From a virus: a DNA stretch of 41,066 nt. The stretch's first letter is position 1; each line of letters starts with the position of its first letter. The translations under genes and the position numbers were made by a program. Below are positions 8,941-16,706 of the stretch, piece after piece. Location: IMG/VR virus record IMGVR_UViG_3300050190_000059, positions 64,001 to 105,066 of that record, one strand, 5' to 3'. The notes below the pieces were generated by a model. That model worked only from the letters and a program-made list of their open reading frames with translations. It was not told where the DNA came from and searched no databases.

Positions 8941-9633
8941 TTACCACATTACTCCGCTAAATACGGCTACAGAAATTCCTCCGGGAGTTGCGGCGAAGAA
9001 CGCCGAAGTGAATCCTTCCCACTGAACGCCCGCTGACCCGTAATTGACAGACGGCGTGTACGAACCATAGTTAGGCGTGTTCTGGTAGTCCACCAGCATA
9101 AGATTGATCGACGAGTTAAGCCGTGTCGTGAAGCCGTTCAGCGCCGTGACGGTTCCCGTCACGCCAAAGTTTTCGTTGGCGGCGAAATAGACCACCAAGG
9201 AGCCTGCGGGAGCTATCACGGAATTTCCCGCCTGAGCATTCTGGCCCGTTCCCGTGGCTATCGCGCTGGCCGTGACGACGGCGTTTTTGACGGCGATGCC
9301 GCTGTACTCAAATATCGCAAGGTCGCCTGCGGCGAACGTCACTCCGCTGAACGCTGTTAGCGTCACCGTGTTCGCGCCCGCTATGGCGTTCGCGGCGTAC
9401 CACAGTTGGACGTAGACGCTCGCGCTCGGGCTGTACGACTGAAGTTTTATCCACGTGTTGCCCGCGCTGTCGGTGATGGTAGGTGAACCAACAGCCGCTA
9501 AGGCGTTCGCTATCCGAAGGATGGCGATCAGGAGGCTGCCTGCGGCGTTGTTGCTTCCGTACGCGAGAGTCTTGGTAGAACCGGAATTGAAGTTCGTGGG
9601 AACCTGCACGCTCTGCAAGAGTGATATGCTCAT
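8941..9633 (-). CDS. Beta-rich virion or fibre protein
   Basis: 230 residues, rich in Ala, Gly, Ser and Thr. The pattern (GSLLIAILRI, then TDSAGNTW, then VQLWYAANAIAGANTVTL, then DLAIFEYSGI) resembles beta-sandwich domains common in environmental phage tail or decoration proteins, but I cannot name a family. No signal peptide or membrane segment is convincing. It sits five bases after the 608-residue fibre-like gene and before the collagen-like gene, so it probably belongs to the same appendage. Confidence 0.75.
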   Translation of the reverse strand: MSISLLQSVQVPTNFNSGSTKTLAYGSNNAAGSLLIAILRIANALAAVGSPTITDSAGNTWIKLQSYSPSASVYVQLWYAANAIAGANTVTLTAFSGVTFAAGDLAIFEYSGIAVKNAVVTASAIATGTGQNAQAGNSVIAPAGSLVVYFAANENFGVTGTVTALNGFTTRLNSSINLMLVDYQNTPNYGSYTPSVNYGSAGVQWEGFTSAFFAATPGGISVAVFSGVMW

Positions 9634-9638
9634 AGGAT

Positions 9639-11465
9639 TTAGTACTCGTACCCGAAGACCGCGAAGCGTACGCCGCCATCGAGAGTGAGTGTCCCGGTCG
9701 AACCATATCCCGCGAGCGTGAAACCAACTCCCGAACCTGCGGGAATCTCGAAGCCTTCTGGAAAATCTCCTGTCTCAGTGGTGACTGTGCCCGCCAATGT
9801 GTTCGAGGTGTTGGCCGCTGTGCCCGCACCAGCCTCGAATGACCAAGCGAGCGGCGAAGCTAGGACCGCGACTCCACCCGTGTTGACTCTGAGTCTTACT
9901 ACGGCGTAGCCGGGGTTAGAAATTGCCTGATGCTGAATTTTCCATGACGTGAGACGGAGCGTCTTGCCTGCGGGCACGACCGCTGGCTGCGTTGTCCCCG
10001 CGACGGCTGCATTCCCGTACCATTGCACTACTGATACGAGTGCCTCCGTGGCGGTAGCCACTGTAATTGCGTCCAACATGAAAGCGCGGCTGTTGCGCCC
10101 CGCATCATGCAAGGCTTGAACGCTGAATCCGTTTGCGCCCTGTGTATCCTTCGTAAGAGTAGGGGCGGTGACCGCTACCGTGCCAGTAATCGTGGTCGAA
10201 ACAAGGGTCACGACTTGTGAAGCAGGAAAGTTTGAAACAGCGACTGTGGAACCTGTGTCAGTGATAACGTGACCGATCACCGCCGAAGACGCGTCGTTGA
10301 TGACGTGACCTATGACGTTCGTTCCGGCAGGTAGAGCGTTCGTGATGGCCGTTACCGCAGTAAGGGTTCCACTATCTACGACCGTGTGAAGATTTGTCCC
10401 GGTCGCTTGCGTTACAGTGACCGTCGTCAGCGGCGTCAGCGTAGCAATTTGCGCAGCCGTTAGAACAATTGGCAGAGACGCAGCGGCCAACTGCTGGCCT
10501 AATGCGAAGGTCGCACCACCGACCTGAGTTAGATTCTCAGCTACAGTGTTCGTAACCGTTGTGGACGCCAAACTGACAACCCAAGGACTTGTCGACTGCG
10601 TAACCGCTACGGTGCCCGTTATGGTTGTGGACGCCAGAGTAACAACTTGAGAAGCTGGGAAGTTCGAGACCGCTACCGTCCCGCTTACGGGCTGAGTAGC
10701 TGGGAAATTCGAAACGGAAACCGTTTGCAGCGCAGTAAGTTGTGCAGCCGTTAGAACAACAGGCAATGATGCAGCCGCCAGTTGCTGGCCTAGTGCGAAG
10801 GCCACGCCACCAACCTGAGTCAAGTTCTCCGATACGGTATTCGTGACTGTGGTCGACGCAACCGTGACCGCGCCACTGATTACCCAAGGCGACGTGCTTT
10901 GCGTAACAGCTACGGTCGACAGCGGGGTCAACGTGGTAAGTTGTGCAGCCGTTAGAACAACTGGCACTGAGGCCGCAGCCAACTGCTGGCCTAATGTTGT
11001 GATCGATGCTTGAACCGCGAACGTGCCTGAGTTGCTGACCGAAACCTTACCGCCTGAAACTGCACCCGCAATCGTAGAGAGAGACGCTTCCGAAGAGGCG
11101 TCTTGAACCGCGAAGGTTCCTGCGTTGGTCACTGCTACAGGTCCTGAGATCGTCGTGGCTCCCGTCACGACCCAAGGAGTGGTGGCTTGCAAGACAGAGA
11201 TCGCGGGCAATGTTTGGAAATATCCGTTCGTTATATTCACTTCGACTGAAATTAATCCAGTGAAAGGGTTGTTGAACGTGAGCACCACATTGTTGCCGGA
11301 GATTCCGACCGAAAAGATGTTCCCCGACGCATCGGTGCCGTCAGAGTTAAAAGCGTTCACCAACGCTACCGCTGTAGGAGGAGGCGCAAAAGTTACCGAG
11401 GCCGTGGTAGATACACCATCTCCTAAGATGCTCATCAGTGCCGGGAATGATGTTATGTTTGCCAT
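9639..11465 (-). CDS. Repetitive tail-fibre-like protein
   Basis: 608 residues. The N-terminus (about 1-80: LGDGVSTTASVTF...VVLTFNNPFTGLISVEV) is a divergent copy of the whole 95-residue protein encoded just upstream. The middle (about 100-450) has repeats combining TQVGG, ALGQQLAAASLPVVLTAAQ, VAVTQSTSPWVVS and SNFPASQVV. The last ~150 residues are a non-repetitive beta domain ending in RFAVFGYEY. Such repeats usually form extended shafts. The start codon overlaps the upstream stop as TAATG. The receptor-binding role is inferred. Confidence 0.8.
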   Translation of the reverse strand: MANITSFPALMSILGDGVSTTASVTFAPPPTAVALVNAFNSDGTDASGNIFSVGISGNNVVLTFNNPFTGLISVEVNITNGYFQTLPAISVLQATTPWVVTGATTISGPVAVTNAGTFAVQDASSEASLSTIAGAVSGGKVSVSNSGTFAVQASITTLGQQLAAASVPVVLTAAQLTTLTPLSTVAVTQSTSPWVISGAVTVASTTVTNTVSENLTQVGGVAFALGQQLAAASLPVVLTAAQLTALQTVSVSNFPATQPVSGTVAVSNFPASQVVTLASTTITGTVAVTQSTSPWVVSLASTTVTNTVAENLTQVGGATFALGQQLAAASLPIVLTAAQIATLTPLTTVTVTQATGTNLHTVVDSGTLTAVTAITNALPAGTNVIGHVINDASSAVIGHVITDTGSTVAVSNFPASQVVTLVSTTITGTVAVTAPTLTKDTQGANGFSVQALHDAGRNSRAFMLDAITVATATEALVSVVQWYGNAAVAGTTQPAVVPAGKTLRLTSWKIQHQAISNPGYAVVRLRVNTGGVAVLASPLAWSFEAGAGTAANTSNTLAGTVTTETGDFPEGFEIPAGSGVGFTLAGYGSTGTLTLDGGVRFAVFGYEY

Positions 11466-11752
11466 TATACGTTATACCCTAAGTCCATCGTCACGGTAAC
11501 TCGTCCCGTGAACGCGCTTGAAAAAGTTATCAAAACCTGTTTGCCGTTCTTCGACAATGTCGCCGTTGCAGGAACTGAGTTGCCGAGAGCGTCTCGAATT
11601 TGAACCAAAGAGAGGGACGCGGGCGTGGGGGAGAAATTCTTGACATTGACGTCCACATAGATCGGCGTGGCATCTAAGATGATCGTCGCAGTTAGGCTCG
11701 AACCGTCACCAATCAGTGTCGTCTTAATCGTTGTGTATGCTTGGTTTGCCAT
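11465..11752 (-). CDS. Small virion-region protein duplicated as a domain of the next gene
   Basis: 95 residues: LIGDGSSLTATIILDATPIY, a short linker, then ATLSKNGKQVLITFSSAFTGRVTVTMDLGY. The same order of motifs forms the N-terminal domain of the 608-residue protein that follows, so one arose from the other by duplication. No catalytic residues are visible. It lies four bases after the stop of the 555-residue gene and is TAATG-coupled downstream. Probably a structural element of the tail appendage. Confidence 0.7.
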   Translation of the reverse strand: MANQAYTTIKTTLIGDGSSLTATIILDATPIYVDVNVKNFSPTPASLSLVQIRDALGNSVPATATLSKNGKQVLITFSSAFTGRVTVTMDLGYNV

Positions 11753-11756
11753 AATT

Positions 11757-13424
11757 TTATGAAGCCGTCTGCAAGATCGCCGTCACGTCAATGTAGACCG
11801 TGGGCGTCGCGCTGCTCAACGTGAGTGTCCACACGGTAGCAGCCGTGGTTGCAGGCTTTGCCGCAGGCCATGAGATCACTAACGGGGTAGGAACACCTAC
11901 AGCCGTCGCAAGAGCACCTGTGTCCAATGAATAGATCGTTGACTTTGTGCCGTCTGAAAGAGTCGCGGTAAACGCCGTATCGGTGGTAGCTCCGGGGACA
12001 ACCGAGATCGTAAGTTGTGTCAGATCGGCAAAGATGCCCGCCGCCTGCGCTGCGAGAATTGTGGTCGGCGAAGTAGAAGCCGAAATCGTGGTGCTCTGGG
12101 TAACCGTCTGGGAGCGGCGGAAGGGCTTGATGAACAGGCTGCCTACAAAGTCCGACTGCAACGGAACGGTGGCACCGTTTGCAGGTGCGGGTGCGGACTG
12201 GTTAGCCACAGCACCGAACGAACCGCTGATGGTGCCCGCGATGTTGTGAATCTGAGGAAGAGACTTTACGTTGTGCCCAACGATTAAGGTGCCGCTGCCC
12301 ACGATTGCGGTGCTAAGTCTGACGCGGAAATACGGCGTCGGGACCGTGAAGAGATAGATGACGTACGCAATGGTCAGCGTGTAAGTCGAAGGGATGATGA
12401 CGCCCGTGTTCGGGTCGACGCCCTCGACTGGGTACCAGTTGGTATTGTCGTTCGAAATTTCGAACGTCAAGGCACCAGCGGTGAGCGTTCCCGTCTGGTT
12501 GAGCGTGATCGCAATCGAAGAGTAACCTTCGATGTTGGAGACCAGCGTGACAGCGGTGTTGATGGAGGTCGCCGAGGTCCACGTAGCATCGGTCGTCGCG
12601 TTCGTCCCGTAGTTGCCCACAGGGATGAGACCAGCGACTCCATCCGTAACAACAGGACTGCCAGCGTAAGCCTGCAAATCTTGGTTCAGCGCGCCGTGTA
12701 AGTCTGTGACAGGAAGAACTTGGTTGCCTGTCGTGTAGGTAGCGGTGGCGTACGCAGTCTCGGCGATGGCCGGAAGCACGCCGAGGTTCGTAGTCGTAGG
12801 CGCAGCGTTGTTGTTCGTGAGAGTACCCGGCTGTCCGATAGACGAGCCGTTCGTGATGAACGCGTTCACCGCTGGGACGTTTACCGCTGCGGGAGTCGAA
12901 CCGTATGCAACTACTGCTGTAGCCCCCAGCGTAACTCCGGCTGCCTGAGTGACATTAACTACCCAAGGCGAGGTGCTCTGAGTCACGGCCACAGTTGACA
13001 GCGGGGTCAACGTAGCGATCTGGGCCGCAGTTAAAACAACAGGTAGACTCGCGGCGGCCAGTGCCTGACCTAACGAAATCGCTGCGCCACCTACTTGAAT
13101 AAGATTGACGTTCGGGCTGCCACCACCACTGATGACGTTAACACTCAGCGGGTTCCCTGCTGTGCCGACTGCGTTTGTTCCATCGCTTAATTCTACGGGC
13201 AGAGGGTTGGTAAGGGCCGGAGGAATTCCGTTGATATCTGCGATATTTACGTTACTTGTGGCACCGCTGCCAGCGACAGCGACAAGCAATTTTCCGTTAA
13301 CGTCAGTTTGAAGCGATACAGCCTGACCATCTTGCAGCACTGGCGGTACTGCGTTATAAGTGCCGCCTACAATCTCTGCCGTTGTCGGCTTCGCGCTGTT
13401 AGGGTTGCCAGCATTTACTGACAT
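11757..13424 (-). CDS. Tail/fibre structural protein
   Basis: 555 residues, Ala/Val/Thr-rich. Residues about 105-160 carry the ALGQ-LAAASLPVVLTAAQ / TVAVTQSTSPWVV module that recurs in the 608-residue gene two positions downstream. A beta-sandwich-like stretch follows (about 285-375: GYSSIAITLNQTGTL, LTFEISNDNTNWYPVEGV, TPYFRVRLSTA), which resembles carbohydrate-binding or discoidin-like folds often found in fibres. AGAGGT precedes the ATG. It is the first gene of the fibre block, after a terminator-like hairpin at 13539-13556. Confidence 0.8.
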   Translation of the reverse strand: MSVNAGNPNSAKPTTAEIVGGTYNAVPPVLQDGQAVSLQTDVNGKLLVAVAGSGATSNVNIADINGIPPALTNPLPVELSDGTNAVGTAGNPLSVNVISGGGSPNVNLIQVGGAAISLGQALAAASLPVVLTAAQIATLTPLSTVAVTQSTSPWVVNVTQAAGVTLGATAVVAYGSTPAAVNVPAVNAFITNGSSIGQPGTLTNNNAAPTTTNLGVLPAIAETAYATATYTTGNQVLPVTDLHGALNQDLQAYAGSPVVTDGVAGLIPVGNYGTNATTDATWTSATSINTAVTLVSNIEGYSSIAITLNQTGTLTAGALTFEISNDNTNWYPVEGVDPNTGVIIPSTYTLTIAYVIYLFTVPTPYFRVRLSTAIVGSGTLIVGHNVKSLPQIHNIAGTISGSFGAVANQSAPAPANGATVPLQSDFVGSLFIKPFRRSQTVTQSTTISASTSPTTILAAQAAGIFADLTQLTISVVPGATTDTAFTATLSDGTKSTIYSLDTGALATAVGVPTPLVISWPAAKPATTAATVWTLTLSSATPTVYIDVTAILQTAS

Positions 13425-13538
13425 GAAAATACCTCTCGCGCAGACAGGGGAGCGCGAAGATTAAAAATTCCGAATGTGGTGGATTGGGACGTCTGGGTGG
13501 TTGCTACGGTGGTCATCTTGGTCCCTGAGAAAGGAATA

Positions 13539-13556
13539 GGGCGGGAACCGCCGCCC
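13539..13556 (-). terminator. Terminator-like hairpin after the zinc-motif gene
   Basis: On the minus strand GGGCGG-CGGTTC-CCGCCC is followed by TATTCCTTTCT. Its T-tract is imperfect. It separates the head block from the fibre block. Confidence 0.5.
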
Positions 13557-13584
13557 TTCGGGGCCTTGTGGCCGTTGGTGAAAC

Positions 13585-14136
13585 TTAAATCTGTAGGTTC
13601 GGTACTTCCAAGCCTTCGGCAGACTTCGGCAAAGGACTCGTTGTCATTGTGGCGAAGCGTTCTGATGATGACATCTTGTTGCTAGAATCTTCTGCCATCT
13701 CCCACGCTCTGCGCCAACCGATGTTGGTCCAGTTCGGAATCTTACTTCCGTTACGAGTCAAGTACTCGTCTGTGTCGCCCGGGAGCCAACGTGCGCTGCA
13801 CAAGGTGCACTTAATGACCTGAGTGCGGTCGGTGAAGATGTGAAAGTAAACTGCGGGGTCCTTCGCTTGCGCGCGCTGACGGGTGCTACCACCCTTCATG
13901 TGCTTGCAATTCTTCTGGGCCTCGATCTTTGCGATTGTGTAGTTCTCGCTGTCTCTACGGCGTTGCTGGTCGCGGGCTTGTAACGCCACTTCCAACGCGG
14001 CTTCTTTCTCAGCGACACGAACTTCCTTCGCCATCATGATGCTTAACAGCGCGGAGAAATCTGCGTCCGAGATATTGCCTTTTGATGCCTTCGTCAAAAT
14101 GCTGTTCACATTTGGCGGGGTCTGTTGATCTGACAT
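13585..14136 (-). CDS. Small protein with CKHMKGG...H...CxxC putative zinc site
   Basis: 183 residues. An N-terminal helical region, partly coiled coil (about 20-75), is followed by NCKHMKGGSTRQ, then YFHIFTDRTQVIKCTLC, giving a Cys-x-His...His...Cys-x2-Cys set suited to bind zinc. The gene at 18367-18837 has the same motif order (CKHLKGG...MHTFSDGTVKIWC), and both end in a Ser-rich SSSER segment, so they are paralogues. Related small proteins occur beside packaging genes in environmental phages, but their function is not known to me. AAGGTG precedes the ATG. Confidence 0.75.
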   Translation of the reverse strand: MSDQQTPPNVNSILTKASKGNISDADFSALLSIMMAKEVRVAEKEAALEVALQARDQQRRRDSENYTIAKIEAQKNCKHMKGGSTRQRAQAKDPAVYFHIFTDRTQVIKCTLCSARWLPGDTDEYLTRNGSKIPNWTNIGWRRAWEMAEDSSNKMSSSERFATMTTSPLPKSAEGLEVPNLQI

Positions 14137-14210
14137 ATTACACCTTGAAAGGTTGGCAAGTGAATCTTCAACCGCCCTGTTTTGGCCCGGGGTCAGGCAG
14201 ATTGTGCGGC

Positions 14211-14909
14211 CTATACGCTGGCGTTATAGCTTGCGACAGGGTCCGATTGTCCGAGAGCCTCTTGGTCTTCGATGTCAACGTAACGCGTAGCGTTGCGCTT
14301 CTCCCAAAGACTGCGGAAGTATCTCGCGGAGATTACGTTCGGCGATGGTACGCCGAAGATTTTGTGGCACTGCTCTTCTGTGATAATCTCTTTCTCAACT
14401 AACTGAACTGCAACCGTGCGCCAGCCTCGGAAGGCCTCGCCGTTCGGGATGCCGTGGGCGTCCAACTTCAACACGGACCACTCGTACATCGCCGGAACTT
14501 GAATGAAACAGACATAGCGGAGTTTATCGTGGCGGTACGGCGGGGTCGCCCAAAGACCGAGGGTGCCTCTCAAACCGTTGTCCATCACGATTGCCTTGAT
14601 TCCGCCTTCTTTCAACTTCGCCATAAAATCGATAGTGGAGATCGGATTGATCTTGCGCGCGACCTCGTTGGTCAACTGCTCCTGATCGTCCCACTTGTAC
14701 GCCGCTGCCATCTTGTTCGAGATTTCTTTCTCAGCGGCGAACGACTCTCTCGCAAACTCTTTATACTCTTCTGGGTGCGAAACCCACTTGGGCGTCCCGC
14801 CCGCGAGCATCTTTTGAATGCTCTCTTGCGTAGCGTTCACATCGTGGTGCTCATTGTACGGCTCTGCGTCGATACCCTTGATGAACGGCTGATCTGGCTG
14901 ATGAATCAT
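14211..14909 (-). CDS. Unknown protein of the head block
   Basis: 232 residues, soluble, charged. Recognisable stretches include an N-terminal polar region, DNGLRGTLGLWATPP about the middle, and a helical C-terminus with ARYFRSLWEKRNATRY. I do not recognise the family and see no signal, membrane or catalytic motif. AAGGAAA lies before the ATG, which overlaps the stop of the GIY-YIG gene as ATGA. Before that gene inserted, it probably followed the capsid gene directly. Confidence 0.7.
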   Translation of the reverse strand: MIHQPDQPFIKGIDAEPYNEHHDVNATQESIQKMLAGGTPKWVSHPEEYKEFARESFAAEKEISNKMAAAYKWDDQEQLTNEVARKINPISTIDFMAKLKEGGIKAIVMDNGLRGTLGLWATPPYRHDKLRYVCFIQVPAMYEWSVLKLDAHGIPNGEAFRGWRTVAVQLVEKEIITEEQCHKIFGVPSPNVISARYFRSLWEKRNATRYVDIEDQEALGQSDPVASYNASV

Positions 14910-15505
14910 TGTTTTCCTTCGCGACGACGCTGTTGGGCGAGCCGCATTCTTTGTTTCGTTTCTTCTGAAAGTTTCTTGCCTAAATGTGACTGACGCATTC
15001 GTTCTCTTGCTTCGTCGCTACGCTTTGCACCAACGTGGGCAGCCATCAATTTCTCGTGATTCTCTTTGGTCATCTTTCTGCCGAGAGCGTACTTATTTCC
15101 CATACTACGCTCGGATAATTTCTGGCGATGGCTCTCCGGCATTACCAAACCAGTTCTTGACTCGGACATCTTAGCACGAGTCTCGGCGCTCATCTTGACG
15201 CCGAGAGAGCCGTATCCGCCGTGTGTGATGTTATATCCTTTTTCGGGATTCGTGGTATCCCACATCCTGATTAAGGCAATCTCGTAATAGTCCATCTCTT
15301 GCTTCGTACCGACGATAACAAGAGTTTTAACGTCAAAACCATCTAAGCCGTATTTACGAATGGCTCTGTACAGGGCGCGCTTACCTTGATAGCCTGACTC
15401 GGCTAACCAGACATTTCTGTCCCAATAAACTTTAAGATCATCACCAGCGTGTTGACCAACATACATTTTTCCGTTTGCTTTGTTCGTTATTAAATAAACT
15501 ATCAT
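14906..15505 (-). CDS. GIY-YIG homing endonuclease with NUMOD3 repeats
   Basis: 199 residues. The GIY-YIG catalytic fold is at the N-terminus (VYL at 3-5, YVG at 15-17, a conserved Arg in ALYRAIRKYG, and a Glu in MDYYEIALI). From about residue 105 there are several NUMOD3 DNA-binding motifs (SAETRAKMSESRTG, MPESHRQKLSERS, MTKENHEKLMAAH, SDEARERMRQSHLGKKLSEET). This is the standard build of free-standing phage homing endonucleases (Seg type). It sits alone between the capsid gene and an unknown gene, with its own promoter and a 5' leader hairpin, consistent with a mobile insertion. Confidence 0.93.
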   Translation of the reverse strand: MIVYLITNKANGKMYVGQHAGDDLKVYWDRNVWLAESGYQGKRALYRAIRKYGLDGFDVKTLVIVGTKQEMDYYEIALIRMWDTTNPEKGYNITHGGYGSLGVKMSAETRAKMSESRTGLVMPESHRQKLSERSMGNKYALGRKMTKENHEKLMAAHVGAKRSDEARERMRQSHLGKKLSEETKQRMRLAQQRRREGKQ

Positions 15506-15531
15506 GATACTCTCCTCAAAAGAGCGGATTA

Positions 15532-15558
15532 GGAGAGCCTGTTTGAGGCAGACTCTCC
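15532..15558 (-). promoter_or_regulatory. 5' leader hairpin of the GIY-YIG gene
   Basis: On the minus strand GGAGAGTCTG pairs with CAGGCTCTCC (ten pairs, one U-G) around a seven-base loop. It would lie at the very start of the transcript made from the promoter at 15567-15595. The 3' strand (CTCTCC) is also complementary to the Shine-Dalgarno GGAGAG at 15510-15515, so two folds compete. Confidence 0.6.
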
Positions 15559-15566
15559 CATCCTTA

Positions 15567-15595
15567 ATCCTAACACGAGTTGCAACTCATGTCAA
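15567..15595 (-). promoter_or_regulatory. Promoter with palindromic spacer (GIY-YIG gene)
   Basis: Minus-strand TTGACA at 15595-15590, 17-base spacer, TAGGAT at 15572-15567. The spacer contains the perfect 12-base palindrome GAGTTGCAACTC (15577-15588), placed where a repressor would block polymerase. Confidence 0.75.
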
Positions 15596-15610
15596 GAGAA
15601 AATTGTTAAA

Positions 15611-15635
15611 GGTAGTAACTTGTTAGTTAATTACC
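15611..15635 (-). terminator. Terminator-like hairpin after the capsid gene
   Basis: Minus-strand GGTAATTAAC and GTTACTACC form an imperfect stem directly after the capsid stop codon, followed by TTTAACAATTTT. The T-run is broken, so strength is uncertain. Confidence 0.5.
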
Positions 15636-16661
15636 TTATTGTATAGCAGGAACCGAATCCAAAAATCTGATTCTTTGGGTGTTGACTCCGGTAGCTGGCG
15701 GAAGGGTAACTGTCTGGTGAAATTTATAACTGCACCACCCCCCAATTGTTGAGACCGGGTCAAAGCTGGAAGCAGGAGCATCGGTCACAACTCTGCAATC
15801 GATGGTCTTCCAATCGCCCTCGTCCAAGTCAGTGTCGCCCGGAACCTGCAACCATACACCGATCATCGCGTAGTTACCGAATACGTAGGTGCGGTATCCG
15901 ATCTTACCCGTGCCGAGGTAGTTGGCCGTCGTGGTTACGAACGGGGTCTGCATGAAGCCTATGTTCGTGCCCGGTAGGACGATGACCTTGTTCTGGTCGC
16001 TGCCCGCCATTGCGTCGAACTTCTCCATGTTCTCGTACTTCCACAAGTCAACGATGCTGTTGTTCACAGTCGTTGCGTTGTAGATGTCGCCCAACACGTT
16101 CGGGCTGATTGCGCCCAAGAACATGCCACGCTTGCAAGGCAATACGTTCTTTGAAACAAGCTGCTGCTTCAATTCACGAATTGTGCCTAGGTCCAGCGTG
16201 TACGGAGATGCTAGCAACGTGTTCTGGTTGACCTGTGAGTCTACACCAGATGCGCTGTCAGCAACTGCGCTGTACAACTCGCTGATGGACTGCCCAGCTT
16301 GGTAGCCGAGTTCCACTGCGCTGTTGCCCACCAACTCGTCGATTGCGGCTGCGATTGCAAACGAACTGAAGTTGGCGTAGTTGTTCCACTCACCAATCTG
16401 GGCGGGTGAAGACAACTGAGTGATGACTTCCGGGTTTCCCACAGCGCCGTCAGCACTCTGTACAATGTCGCCCGTGAGCGTGTTGTACTGGAAAAACGTA
16501 CGGTTTACGCCCATGTGAAGACCTTGTACACGTCGTTCTGCTGCTCCAACGAATGCGTTGGTGTTGCCCTTAAGGTTCGGAATCAATTCCTTATCGAAAA
16601 TGATTGCCTGTGCCGTTAGGACGTTTGATACGTTTGACCCCGAAGGGTTTGGACCGCTCAT
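15636..16661 (-). CDS. Major capsid protein
   Basis: 341 residues. Gene order (TerL, portal, scaffold, this gene) and composition support the call: an N-terminal segment with LTAQAIIFDKELIPNLKGN, a central region with helices and a beta-rich C-terminal half (GYRTYVFGNYAMIGVWLQVPG). It looks like the HK97-fold coat proteins of short-tailed phages, possibly near the N4 gp56 family, though I cannot assign the family precisely. No obvious proteolytic delta-domain is seen; assembly is more likely helped by the separate scaffold. The GIY-YIG gene lies immediately downstream. Confidence 0.85.
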   Translation of the reverse strand: MSGPNPSGSNVSNVLTAQAIIFDKELIPNLKGNTNAFVGAAERRVQGLHMGVNRTFFQYNTLTGDIVQSADGAVGNPEVITQLSSPAQIGEWNNYANFSSFAIAAAIDELVGNSAVELGYQAGQSISELYSAVADSASGVDSQVNQNTLLASPYTLDLGTIRELKQQLVSKNVLPCKRGMFLGAISPNVLGDIYNATTVNNSIVDLWKYENMEKFDAMAGSDQNKVIVLPGTNIGFMQTPFVTTTANYLGTGKIGYRTYVFGNYAMIGVWLQVPGDTDLDEGDWKTIDCRVVTDAPASSFDPVSTIGGWCSYKFHQTVTLPPATGVNTQRIRFLDSVPAIQ

Positions 16662-16684
16662 GGTGTTGCCATAGTCTGGGTCTC

Positions 16685-16696
16685 GGCGCGAACGCC
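16685..16696 (-). promoter_or_regulatory. UUCG tetraloop hairpin between scaffold and capsid genes
   Basis: Minus-strand GGCG-TTCG-CGCC, a very stable mini-hairpin in the 45-base gap before the capsid ATG. It may stabilise or mark processing of the capsid mRNA. No T-tract follows, so it is not a terminator. Confidence 0.4.
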
Positions 16697-16706
16697 GGGA
16701 AGATTG

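Noticed and set aside
8372-9025. Plus-strand Ser/Pro/Arg-rich frame
   Set aside because: It is the complement of the collagen-like repeat gene.
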